Positions 1 to 5,729 of a DNA stretch of 5,729 nucleotides are shown here, piece after piece. The stretch lies in assembly GCA_025361385.1 (NCBI GenBank), contig JANYAJ010000549.1:1-5729 (forward strand), given 5' to 3'. Under the pieces are notes generated by a model. It made no database searches. It worked only from the letters and a program-made list of their open reading frames with translations, and was not told where the DNA came from. Made by a program: the position numbers and the translations under genes. This DNA comes from Nitrospira sp. Lineage in GTDB: Bacteria; Nitrospirota; Nitrospiria; Nitrospirales; Nitrospiraceae. Every line of letters begins with the position of its first letter. Position 1 is the first letter of the stretch.

Positions 1-892
1 TGGCCGCAATCTTTTCCCGTTGCAGCCCCTTCAGCTGGCTGCCGATGAGTCGTACCACGTCCTTCGCCAACTGAGCCGATGTGGTGACGAGATAGACCTG
101 TGCATCCTCGTCATGCTCCGCTTCACAGAGGAGATCGGCCGCGACATGTGCCGGCTTCGCATCACCGTCTGCAACAACGAGCAGCTCGCTCGGGCCTGCC
201 ACCATATCGATCCCGACCGTGCCAAAGAGGAGCCGCTTGGCCGTCGCCACATAAATATTGCCAGGCCCCACGATTTTGTCGACGCGTTGAATCGTCTTGG
301 TCCCGTAGGCCATCGCACCGACAGCTTGCACGCCCCCGACGCGATAGATCTCCGTCACACCGGCAATATCGGCGGCGACCAGCAAATAAGGATTGATCGG
401 ACCTTTTTGCGGCGGCGTACACATCACCACGCGGGAGACGCCCGCCACCTTGGCTGGAATCGCGCACATCAACACCGACGAGGGATAGACGGCCTTGCCG
501 CCCGGCACATAGACCCCGACCGCATCGACCGGCGTGACCACCTGCCCCAGCGTCGCTTCATTATCCTGATACATCCAGGTCTTGATGCGCTGGCGCTCAT
601 GGAACGACGTAATCCGCTGGGCCGCAAACCGGAGTGCGTCGCCCTCGTCTTTTCGGATGTGGAAGTAGGCCTCTTTGATTTCTTCGGAGGTGACGCGCAG
701 CTCCGTGGCTTTCATGGAGACGCGGTCGAACTGTTTCGTATAGCGGAGGACGGCCTTATCGCCGCCCCGCTCCACGGCTTGCAAGATCGACTTGACCGTC
801 TTTTCGACGGCAGCCCCTTGCACACGGGCACGCGACGTGACTTTTTTGAGTGCGGGGAGAAAGGCTCGCTCGGTAGAGGCCACTATCTTCAT
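1..892 (-). CDS. hisD: Histidinol dehydrogenase HisD, N-terminal part (3' end beyond window)
   Basis: HisD is a cytoplasmic zinc enzyme that oxidises L-histidinol to L-histidine in two NAD-dependent steps, the end of histidine biosynthesis. About 297 of the usual ~430 residues are present; the frame runs off the left edge without a stop. It starts MKIVASTERA. Visible family features are VYVPGG (127-132), IVGPGN (207-212) and the HisD signature around IDMVAGPSE (228-236) continuing to EAEHD (257-261). H260 aligns with zinc ligand His262 of the E. coli enzyme. The residue aligning with zinc ligand Gln259 is Glu257, which is unusual. The other zinc ligands and the catalytic Glu-His pair lie outside the window. 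The ATG overlaps the hisG stop as ATGA, so translation is probably coupled; no strong Shine-Dalgarno is seen. Long plus-strand frames over this gene are antisense shadows. Confidence 0.96.
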   Translation of the reverse strand, partial: MKIVASTERAFLPALKKVTSRARVQGAAVEKTVKSILQAVERGGDKAVLRYTKQFDRVSMKATELRVTSEEIKEAYFHIRKDEGDALRFAAQRITSFHERQRIKTWMYQDNEATLGQVVTPVDAVGVYVPGGKAVYPSSVLMCAIPAKVAGVSRVVMCTPPQKGPINPYLLVAADIAGVTEIYRVGGVQAVGAMAYGTKTIQRVDKIVGPGNIYVATAKRLLFGTVGIDMVAGPSELLVVADGDAKPAHVAADLLCEAEHDEDAQVYLVTTSAQLAKDVVRLIGSQLKGLQREKIAA

Positions 893-1593
893 GTACGCGT
901 CCGTTTGACCATTCGACGTGCTCCACGCGAAGGCTTGCGCGGAGCGGCTGCTCGAGACCCGGTTGATGTGCGACTGACGGCCCGGAGCTTTTGAATCAGC
1001 TCTGTGACCACCGCATGCTTCAGCTTCAGGCTCGCTCGATTGACGACCAGCCGAGCCGTAGACTGCGCAATGCACTCCACTTCGACAAGGTGATGCGCCT
1101 TCAACGTATTGCCGGTCTCGACCAGATCGACGATCCGATCGGCCAGACCAACCAAGGGTGCCAACTCAATCGACCCGTACAACTTGATTATTTCGACCGG
1201 CACACCGCGCTGATTGAAATACCGCTCGGTGATCTTCGGATATTTGGTCGCAACCCGAATTTTCGAGGACAACCGATCACGCGAGGCCTGTCCCTCAAGC
1301 GCAGCGACGGCGATTCTACACGCTCCGAACCCTAAATCCAATGGCTCATATACGTCGCTATCCTGCTCCATCAACACATCTTTTCCGACAATTCCGACAT
1401 CTGCCGCACCATATTCGACATAGGTCGGCACATCGGTCGGTCGCACGATGAGAAAGGTCATGCCGATCTCAGGACAGGGGAACACGAGCCGGCGACTCTC
1501 GGTGGAAAGGCTGCCCATGGCGTAGCCCGCTCGACGAAATACGTCCAGCGTGAGATCCAACATTTTCCCCTTCGACAAGGCAATTGTCAGCAT
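889..1593 (-). CDS. hisG: ATP phosphoribosyltransferase HisG, short form
   Basis: HisG condenses ATP with PRPP to give phosphoribosyl-ATP, the first and usually feedback-controlled step of histidine synthesis. The start chosen is MLTIALSKGK, which matches the family N-terminus; an upstream extension of the frame would run into murA. The signature containing the PRPP-binding loop is clear: E143, G149, then ADRIVDLVETGNTL (151-164). The protein has 234 residues and lacks the ~80-residue C-terminal regulatory domain of long HisG, so it is the short form that normally needs the HisZ subunit; no hisZ is in this window. The catalytic part ends near residue 206. About 28 further residues, rich in Arg, Ser and Pro, form an unusual basic tail encoded just before hisD. 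It begins 4 nt after the murA stop with only a weak ribosome site, suggesting reinitiation. Confidence 0.95.
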   Translation of the reverse strand: MLTIALSKGKMLDLTLDVFRRAGYAMGSLSTESRRLVFPCPEIGMTFLIVRPTDVPTYVEYGAADVGIVGKDVLMEQDSDVYEPLDLGFGACRIAVAALEGQASRDRLSSKIRVATKYPKITERYFNQRGVPVEIIKLYGSIELAPLVGLADRIVDLVETGNTLKAHHLVEVECIAQSTARLVVNRASLKLKHAVVTELIQKLRAVSRTSTGSRAAAPRKPSRGARRMVKRTRT

Positions 1594-1597
1594 GATG

Positions 1598-2875
1598 TCA
1601 GCGCGTCTCGGCCGGAGCCGCCCCTTCTTTATGACGGGTGATCGTCGCACCCAATCCACGCAGCTTCTCTTCCATCCGCTCATAACCGCGATCCAGATGG
1701 TAGACCCGAAGAATCTCCGTGGTGCCTTCCGCCGCAAGCCCAGCCAAGAACAAGCCGGCGCTTGCACGAAGGTCGGAAGCCATCACCGGCGCCCCGGTCA
1801 GCCTGGTCGGCCCGGTCACCACCGCCCGATTACCCTCGACCTTAATATCGGCGCCCATCCGCCGCAATTCCTCGACATGCATGAAGCGACTCTCAAAGAC
1901 CGTCTCTGTAACCACACTCGTACCCTCGGCCGCCGTCATCAAGGCCACCATTTGCGCCTGCATGTCGGTGGGAAACCCGGGATAGGGTAACGTCCGGATG
2001 TCGATGCCTTTGAGCCGCGAAGCCGCATTGAGATGAATCCGGTCTTGCCCCACCTGCATCTCGACGCCGGATTCCCGTAGTTTCATTAACAACGCATCCA
2101 AGTGGCCCGGACAGCATCGATTGACCGTGACCTCACCCCGCGTGATAGCCCCGGCCACGAGATATGTGCCGGTTTCGATCCGATCCGGGATGACGTCATG
2201 ATCGCTCCCGTGCAACTCACGGACTCCTTCGATCGTGATAACATCCGTTCCGGCACCGGCGATGCGAGCCCCTCGCTTCACAAGAAAGTTTGCGAGGTCC
2301 ACAATTTCCGGCTCTTTGGCAGCGTTTTCAATGACCGTGGTCCCCTCGGCAAGCGTCGCGGCCATCATCAGATTTTCCGTTCCAGTCACCGTCGGCGTGT
2401 CGCAGTAAATATGTGCGCCGGTCAACCGCTTCGCTGTGGCGCGAATATACCCATGTTCCATCGAAACTTCCGCACCCATTTTGGCCAGTCCGGCAAGATG
2501 GAGATTGACGGGTCGTGACCCGATCGCGCAGCCACCGGGCATCGACACCGTCGCTTCGCCCCATCGCGCCAACAGTGGCCCCAACACCAGCACGGAAGCC
2601 CGCATGGTTTTCACAAGATCATAGGGAGCTTGGGTCGAGCTGATCATCCCCGCATCGATCACCGCACGGTTTCCCTCATGGTGAACCTTCGCGCCCAGGA
2701 TACCCAACAGCTTCCCCATGGTGACAACATCTACCACGCGAGGCACATTGGTAATCACACATTCGCCGCCGCCAAGAATGGTGGAAGCCAAGATCGGCAA
2801 GGCGGCATTCTTCGCCCCGCTGATCTGAACCTCTCCTCGAAGCGGTATCCCGCCGGTGATAATCGTACGATCCAT
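1598..2875 (-). CDS. murA: UDP-N-acetylglucosamine 1-carboxyvinyltransferase MurA
   Basis: MurA transfers enolpyruvate from phosphoenolpyruvate to UDP-GlcNAc, the first committed step of peptidoglycan synthesis, in the cytoplasm. The 425-residue length is typical. Key residues are visible: K22-N23 in the SGAKNAALP segment, R92, the catalytic cysteine C116 in [10 protein letters not shown] (113-122), R121, D304 in FPTDMQAQ (301-308) and the [12 protein letters not shown] motif near the C-terminus (394-405). Because C116 is Cys rather than Asp, the enzyme has the fosfomycin-sensitive type of active site (family knowledge; not a measured phenotype). The ATG is preceded by AGGGG at 8 nt, and the N-terminus MDRTIITGG fits the family. 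It is the first gene of a tight murA-hisG-hisD run, and lies directly downstream of a long palindromic element that separates it from prmC. EPSP synthase is the related fold, but the PGGCAIG loop identifies MurA. Confidence 0.97.
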   Translation of the reverse strand: MDRTIITGGIPLRGEVQISGAKNAALPILASTILGGGECVITNVPRVVDVVTMGKLLGILGAKVHHEGNRAVIDAGMISSTQAPYDLVKTMRASVLVLGPLLARWGEATVSMPGGCAIGSRPVNLHLAGLAKMGAEVSMEHGYIRATAKRLTGAHIYCDTPTVTGTENLMMAATLAEGTTVIENAAKEPEIVDLANFLVKRGARIAGAGTDVITIEGVRELHGSDHDVIPDRIETGTYLVAGAITRGEVTVNRCCPGHLDALLMKLRESGVEMQVGQDRIHLNAASRLKGIDIRTLPYPGFPTDMQAQMVALMTAAEGTSVVTETVFESRFMHVEELRRMGADIKVEGNRAVVTGPTRLTGAPVMASDLRASAGLFLAGLAAEGTTEILRVYHLDRGYERMEEKLRGLGATITRHKEGAAPAETR

Positions 2876-2883
2876 CGTCTACG

Positions 2884-2888
2884 CCCCT
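2884..2888 (-). promoter_or_regulatory. Ribosome binding site of murA
   Basis: AGGGG on the minus strand, 8 nt before the murA ATG. It fixes the start at 2875 and lies only 2-3 nt outside the palindromic element, so folding of that element in the mRNA could affect access to it (inference). Confidence 0.6.
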
Positions 2889-2890
2889 AA

Positions 2891-3014
2891 CAGAATGCTG
2901 AAAAAGTCCGCCAGCTTCGTTCTCGCATCGCTCAGAGGCTCAACGTACCCCAAAGGGTACGCCTCGCATCTTCGCTCGCAGGGGCCTTGCTGGACGAACT
3001 TTTTGAGCATCCTG
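2891..3014. repeat. Long imperfect palindromic intergenic element (REP/MITE-like)
   Basis: The left arm at 2891-2915 (CAGAATGCTGAAAAAGTCCG...) and the right arm at 2989-3014 are near-perfect reverse complements: 25 against 26 bases, three mismatches and one single-base indel. The centre has a second hairpin, GTACCC (2945-2950), loop CAAA, GGGTAC (2955-2960), flanked by GAGGC (2935-2939) and GCCTC (2961-2965). Between arms and centre there is an imperfect direct repeat starting CTCGCATC at 2922 and 2963. Each outer arm contains an A5/T5 run, so an RNA copy of either strand ends its stem with a short U tract, like a bidirectional terminator. From memory, very similar sequences are scattered in Nitrospira intergenic regions, but copy number cannot be seen here. 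It has no transposase, and I see no clear target-site duplication. It fills most of the prmC-murA gap. Confidence 0.8.
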
Positions 3015-3033
3015 CATGAATGTCCTGTCATGC
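3014..3033. other. Small hairpin just downstream of prmC
   Basis: GCATGA (3014-3019) and TCATGC (3028-3033) form a perfect 6-bp stem around an 8-nt loop, between the prmC stop and the palindromic element. No T-run follows on the minus strand, so it is not a standard intrinsic terminator. It may simply be chance, or part of the structured prmC 3' end. The rest of the prmC-murA gap (3034-3055) shows nothing recognisable. Confidence 0.3.
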
Positions 3034-3055
3034 CTCACGGGCTATTCGTAGCTTA

Positions 3056-3961
3056 TTAGCTTCCCATTCGCTCCACAATCACCACCCGCTCAAGCCCCGC
3101 TTCATCCAGGACCAGCCGATGAAATCTGTAGCCTGATATCTGGTCGACAATCCGGCGCATCGCACGAGCCTGGCCAGCGCCAATTTCCATGATCACGGCG
3201 CCGCCGGGAGACAGGTATCGGCCGGCCTCCCGTAGTAACCGTTCGTGCAATTCCGTCCCCTGAGGCCCTGCCACCAGCGCACCTCGTGGCTCAAACAACC
3301 GCACCTCCGGCTGAAGCGTTGCCCAATCTGCCTCAGGAATATAGGGAGGGTTTGAGACGATGACATCAACCTGCCCTTCCAATTCAAGCGCTGCCAATGG
3401 TCCCAGTAAATCACCTTCCAACCAAACAATGCGTTCACCGACTCCATGGCGGGAAGCATTCTGCCTGGCGACGTTGAGCGAGGAACAGGAGAGATCGGTC
3501 GCGATGACCCGCGCATGAGGTCTCACCCGTGCAGTCGCTACGGCGATGCACCCGGATCCCGTGCAGACATCGACGATGGTGGCCGGCCGATCGGCACGAA
3601 TCCGTTGCGTAACATATTCGACCAGCAACTGTGTCTCAGGTCTCGGGATGAGCACCGCTGGATTGACAGTAAACTCCAGTCCGCAGAACTCCTGGGTCCC
3701 CAAAATATATTGCAGGGGCTCGCGGCCAACCCGCCGCTCGATAAACCCTCTCGCGGCCAATAGCTCGGAAGAGGAGAGGAGTCGGTCTCGGTCGGTCACA
3801 GCATGATGTGTGGAAAGATTGAGCACGTGCTCCACAATCCACAACGCTTCCTGCTCCGCAGTCTCGATGCCCGCCTGCTCCAGCAGCCGTCGCGCCTCGA
3901 CGATGACCTCGCCAAGCGTGGCCTGGCCGACCGACTGAGGGAGAGGAGCGACCGCGTCCAT
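3056..3961 (-). CDS. prmC: Peptide chain release factor N5-glutamine methyltransferase PrmC (HemK)
   Basis: PrmC uses S-adenosylmethionine to methylate the glutamine of the GGQ motif of class I release factors, raising their peptide-release activity; it acts in the cytoplasm. The 301-residue protein shows the expected order: a helical N-terminal RF-binding domain (about 1-85), LIPRPET (104-110), the SAM-binding loop DVCTGSGCIA (131-140), acidic ATD (154-156), and the diagnostic catalytic NPPY (204-207) followed by IPEADW. The start is ATG at 3961, 1 nt after the prfA stop, with GGGGG about 9 nt upstream; a TTG three codons earlier is less likely because it abuts that G run. Its place right after its substrate gene prfA supports the function. 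One mild oddity is Gln111 after RPET, where most homologues I recall have Glu. The old name HemK (heme role) is a historical misassignment. Confidence 0.96.
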   Translation of the reverse strand: MDAVAPLPQSVGQATLGEVIVEARRLLEQAGIETAEQEALWIVEHVLNLSTHHAVTDRDRLLSSSELLAARGFIERRVGREPLQYILGTQEFCGLEFTVNPAVLIPRPETQLLVEYVTQRIRADRPATIVDVCTGSGCIAVATARVRPHARVIATDLSCSSLNVARQNASRHGVGERIVWLEGDLLGPLAALELEGQVDVIVSNPPYIPEADWATLQPEVRLFEPRGALVAGPQGTELHERLLREAGRYLSPGGAVIMEIGAGQARAMRRIVDQISGYRFHRLVLDEAGLERVVIVERMGS

Positions 3962-3962
3962 A

Positions 3963-5039
3963 TTACGCAACCCCCACTTCTTGCTGACGCTGAGCCTTCA
4001 GAGCCTGAACGAATTCGTCGAGGTCGCCTTCGAGCACCTGCTCCAACTTATGCAAGGTCACACCGACACGATGGTCGGTCACCCGGTTCTGCGGGAAGTT
4101 ATAGGTGCGGATCTTCTCGCTCCGCTCACCCGTGCCCACCTGAGCCTTGCGGTTCTGCGCGGTTTCCGCATCTTGCTTCTCCCGCTCCGCCTCAACGATT
4201 CTGGCCCGCAAAGTCCGCATCGCCTTTGTGCGGTTCTTCAGTTGCGACCGTTCATCCTGACAACTCACCACCACTCCGGTGGGAATATGGGTGATCCGTA
4301 CGGCCGACTTTGTCGTGTTGACACTCTGGCCTCCAGCACCGGATGAACAGAAGGTGTCGATTCGAAGATCCATGGGATCGATCTGAACATCGACTTCGTC
4401 CACTTCCGGCATCACCGCAACGGTGACGGTCGAGGTATGAATCCGCCCACTCGCCTCGGTCACGGGAACACGCTGCACCCGGTGAACCCCAGCCTCGAAC
4501 TTGAAATGACTGTACGCACCCTTACCTTCAATCAGTGCAACGACTCCCTTATAGCCTCCGCCCCCGATTTCTGTGGCTTCGACCACATCAACCTTAAAGC
4601 CCTTGCTCTCTGCATACTTGCTATACATGCGAAACAATACCCCGGCAAAGAGCGCCGCTTCGTCACCACCGGTTCCGGCACGAATTTCGAAAAGCAGGCT
4701 TTTTTCGTCTCGCGGATCTTTGGGAATGAGAAACTCTTGTGCCTGCTGTTCGATCTCGGCCTGCTGACGTTCGAGCTGTGCGCTCTCTTCCATTGCCATC
4801 TTATGCATCTCGGTTCCGGCCGTGGGGTCCGCAAGGATTTGAACCGCTTCTTCCAACTGCCTGGCGTTGTCCCGATAGGTGACAAGCAGCTTGGCAGCCG
4901 GCTCGATATCCGTCCGCTCTTTATTGACTTTGTGGAGCTGCGAGGGTTGGCTCATCAAAGACGGGTCCATGAGCTGATTCGTCAACTCATCGAATCGAGT
5001 GGCCAACACTTCCCATTTTTTCAGTAAGACGGCTTCCAT
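3963..5039 (-). CDS. prfA: Peptide chain release factor 1 (RF1)
   Basis: RF1 recognises UAG and UAA stop codons in the ribosomal A site and triggers release of the nascent peptide. The 358-residue length is standard. The codon-reading tripeptide is P192-V193-T194 (P-x-T type, typical of RF1; RF2 would have SPF). The catalytic GGQ is at 236-238 within the class I signature SSGAGGQSVNTTKSAV (232-247). The N-terminal domain (about 1-105) is charged and helical, as in the family. The start MEAVLLKKWE matches homologues and has AAGGGA 9 nt upstream. The frame is open further upstream into rpmE, but that extension crosses an intrinsic terminator and has no RF1 similarity. Q238 is the predicted methylation target of the adjacent PrmC. 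The gene's own stop is TAA. Confidence 0.98.
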   Translation of the reverse strand: MEAVLLKKWEVLATRFDELTNQLMDPSLMSQPSQLHKVNKERTDIEPAAKLLVTYRDNARQLEEAVQILADPTAGTEMHKMAMEESAQLERQQAEIEQQAQEFLIPKDPRDEKSLLFEIRAGTGGDEAALFAGVLFRMYSKYAESKGFKVDVVEATEIGGGGYKGVVALIEGKGAYSHFKFEAGVHRVQRVPVTEASGRIHTSTVTVAVMPEVDEVDVQIDPMDLRIDTFCSSGAGGQSVNTTKSAVRITHIPTGVVVSCQDERSQLKNRTKAMRTLRARIVEAEREKQDAETAQNRKAQVGTGERSEKIRTYNFPQNRVTDHRVGVTLHKLEQVLEGDLDEFVQALKAQRQQEVGVA

Positions 5040-5080
5040 GGCCCCGTTTCCCTTTAAATTCGCACTCCACCCCTGATGCA

Positions 5081-5122
5081 CAAAAACAAAGGGACCCTGC
5101 CCCTCAGCGAAGCAGGGTCCCT
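5081..5122 (-). terminator. Intrinsic terminator after rpmE
   Basis: A perfect 11-bp stem (5090-5100 with 5112-5122; AGGGACCCTGC on each strand) closes an 11-nt loop. On the minus strand it is followed by TTTGTTTTTG, a good U tract. It lies 20 nt after the rpmE stop and 41 nt before the prfA start, so it should end rpmE transcripts and separate them at least partly from prfA. No convincing sigma-70 promoter for prfA can be seen between the terminator and its ribosome site. Confidence 0.88.
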
Positions 5123-5142
5123 CGATATGATCACGTCTCGAG

Positions 5143-5349
5143 CTACTTCTCTTTTTTGGCGTACTTCTTCTTGAATCGTTCGACACGTCCTTCGGTATCG
5201 ATAATTTTCTGCGTCCCCGTGAAAAACGGATGGCAGTTTGAACAAATATCGACATTGATATCGCCGCCCGTCGATCGGGTCTTATATTTGTTGCCGCAGG
5301 CACAATGCACCCCGACTTCCCGATACACGGGATGAATACCCTTCTTCAT
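5143..5349 (-). CDS. rpmE: 50S ribosomal protein L31, zinc-binding type
   Basis: L31 bridges the large and small ribosomal subunits. This 68-residue protein matches the family closely from MKKGIHP to the [10 protein letters not shown] end. It is the zinc-containing (C+) form: C16, C18, C36 and C39 are all present, in HCACGN and [10 protein letters not shown]. In many bacteria this form is replaced by a cysteine-free paralogue when zinc is scarce (family knowledge; no paralogue in this window). The ATG at 5349 is preferred over an in-frame GTG three codons upstream because AGGGGAG lies 8 nt before the ATG but would touch the GTG. The C-terminus is lysine-rich (KKKYAKKEK). The stop is TAG, a codon read only by RF1, encoded next door. 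The gene ends in a strong terminator, so it may be expressed as a short rho-rpmE or rpmE-only transcript. Confidence 0.97.
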   Translation of the reverse strand: MKKGIHPVYREVGVHCACGNKYKTRSTGGDINVDICSNCHPFFTGTQKIIDTEGRVERFKKKYAKKEK

Positions 5350-5357
5350 AGTTCCCA

Positions 5358-5364
5358 CTCCCCT
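5358..5364 (-). promoter_or_regulatory. Ribosome binding site of rpmE
   Basis: AGGGGAG on the minus strand, 8 nt before ATG 5349. It is the strongest Shine-Dalgarno in the window and decides the start against the upstream GTG at 5358. Confidence 0.75.
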
Positions 5365-5375
5365 GACGTCAAAAT

Positions 5376-5401
5376 CTTCGACCTTCGCCCATTCGAAGGC
5401 C
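5376..5401 (-). promoter_or_regulatory. Alternative hairpins in the rho-rpmE intergenic leader
   Basis: Two stems share the same bases and cannot form together: an 8-bp stem with one G-U pair (5380-5387 with 5394-5401, 6-nt loop) and a perfect 6-bp stem CTTCGA/TCGAAG (5376-5381 with 5393-5398, 11-nt loop). On the minus strand a short GATTTTG follows, too weak and too distant for a convincing terminator. They lie 12-37 nt upstream of the rpmE ribosome site, so a role in L31 leader control is possible but unproven. The remainder of 5402-5443 holds only a weak promoter-like pair. Confidence 0.3.
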
Positions 5402-5443
5402 AGTTACTGTACCCTGTCTCGACAACTAGTTACAAGTCGGATG

Positions 5444-5729
5444 TTACCGGTTCATCGATTGGAGAAATTCCTGATTGGTCTTGGTGCCATGCAGTTTGTC
5501 CATCAGAAACTCCATAGCCTCCATCGTTCCAAGCGGACTCAGCACCTTGCGTAGGATCCACATCTTGTTGAGACGATCCTTATCCACCAACAACTCTTCT
5601 TTTCTCGTCCCGGACTGACTGATATCGATGGCCGGGAAGAGCCGCTTGTCGGCCAGACGGCGATCGAGATGGACTTCCATGTTGCCCGTCCCTTTGAATT
5701 CTTCAAAAATGACGTCGTCCATCCGGCTG
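5444..5729 (-). CDS. rho: Transcription termination factor Rho, C-terminal end (5' part beyond window)
   Basis: Rho is a hexameric RNA-dependent ATPase/helicase that ends transcription at rut-containing sites. Only the last 94 residues are inside the window; the frame continues past the right edge, so the RNA-binding domain and the Walker motifs are not visible. The segment aligns residue by residue with the end of the RecA-like motor domain: [20 protein letters not shown], then KRLFPAID, then SGTRKEELL with the arginine-finger position (R366 of E. coli Rho), then [18 protein letters not shown] and the TKTNQEF tail. The methionine at 5722 is internal ([11 protein letters not shown]), not a start. 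The end is intact, with stop TAA. No terminator hairpin follows directly, so read-through into rpmE is possible. The order rho-rpmE-prfA is common in bacteria. Confidence 0.97.
   Translation of the reverse strand, partial: SRMDDVIFEEFKGTGNMEVHLDRRLADKRLFPAIDISQSGTRKEELLVDKDRLNKMWILRKVLSPLGTMEAMEFLMDKLHGTKTNQEFLQSMNR

Noticed and set aside
20..994. 324-residue plus-strand open frame
   Set aside because: It lies antisense to hisD and the end of hisG; its His/Arg/Asp-rich translation has no recognisable domain, whereas the minus strand shows a clear HisD signature.
1594..1767. Upstream extension of hisG to residue 292
   Set aside because: It would overlap the murA coding sequence in another frame; the HisG family N-terminus begins exactly at MLTIALSKGK.
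2856..3059. 67-residue plus-strand frame spanning the murA start and the intergenic element
   Set aside because: Most of it is a translation of the palindromic element, with no ribosome site; best treated as a spurious ORF of a repeat.
4437..5027. 196-residue plus-strand open frame
   Set aside because: Antisense shadow of prfA with no family features; the opposite strand encodes an intact RF1.
5040..5303. N-terminal extension of prfA into rpmE
   Set aside because: The frame is open, but it crosses an intrinsic terminator and overlaps rpmE out of frame, and the extra residues do not resemble RF1, which normally starts at MEAVLLKKWE.
5422..5433. AACTAGTT palindrome and nearby AGTTAC direct repeat (5402-5407 and 5428-5433) as an operator
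   Set aside because: Very short, unsupported by a known regulator or a clear promoter; likely chance.
5406..5435. Possible rpmE promoter (TTGTAA, 18-nt spacer, TACAGT, minus strand)
   Set aside because: Each hexamer matches sigma-70 consensus at only 4 of 6 positions, a level expected by chance in such a stretch.

Overview
This window carries a compact set of conserved bacterial housekeeping genes, all on the minus strand. In transcription order (high to low coordinate) they are rho (3' end only), rpmE, prfA, prmC, murA, hisG and hisD (5' part only). Every assignment rests on diagnostic residues read in the translation. No tRNA, rRNA, CRISPR array, transposase, phage gene or accessory operon is visible.

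The likely source is a member of the phylum Nitrospirota, probably a Nitrospira-like organism. This is inferred from moderately high GC, from the order rho-rpmE-prfA-prmC-murA-hisG-hisD (which I recall from Nitrospira and, with variations, from Geobacter-type bacteria), and from a palindromic intergenic element at 2891-3014 that resembles a repeat I remember as frequent in Nitrospira genomes. None of this could be checked against a database.

Layout: 5444-5729 is the C-terminal end of transcription terminator Rho. 5350-5443 is a leader region with two mutually exclusive small hairpins and a good Shine-Dalgarno. 5143-5349 is ribosomal protein L31 (zinc-type). 5081-5122 is a strong intrinsic terminator. 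3963-5039 is release factor RF1, followed after 1 nt by PrmC (3056-3961), the methyltransferase that modifies the GGQ glutamine of RF1. 2876-3055 is a 180-bp gap almost filled by the palindromic element. MurA (1598-2875), HisG (889-1593) and HisD (1-892, cut by the window edge) follow with a 4-nt gap and then an ATGA overlap.

The genes fall into two functional blocks: translation termination (prfA-prmC, enzyme plus modifier), and murA coupled to the first genes of a histidine pathway cluster (hisG catalyses step 1, hisD the last two steps). I see no undescribed multi-gene system. The items most worth a second look are the palindromic element sitting directly upstream of the murA ribosome binding site, a Gln-to-Glu change at a zinc-ligand position of HisD, and a basic C-terminal extension on a short-form HisG.
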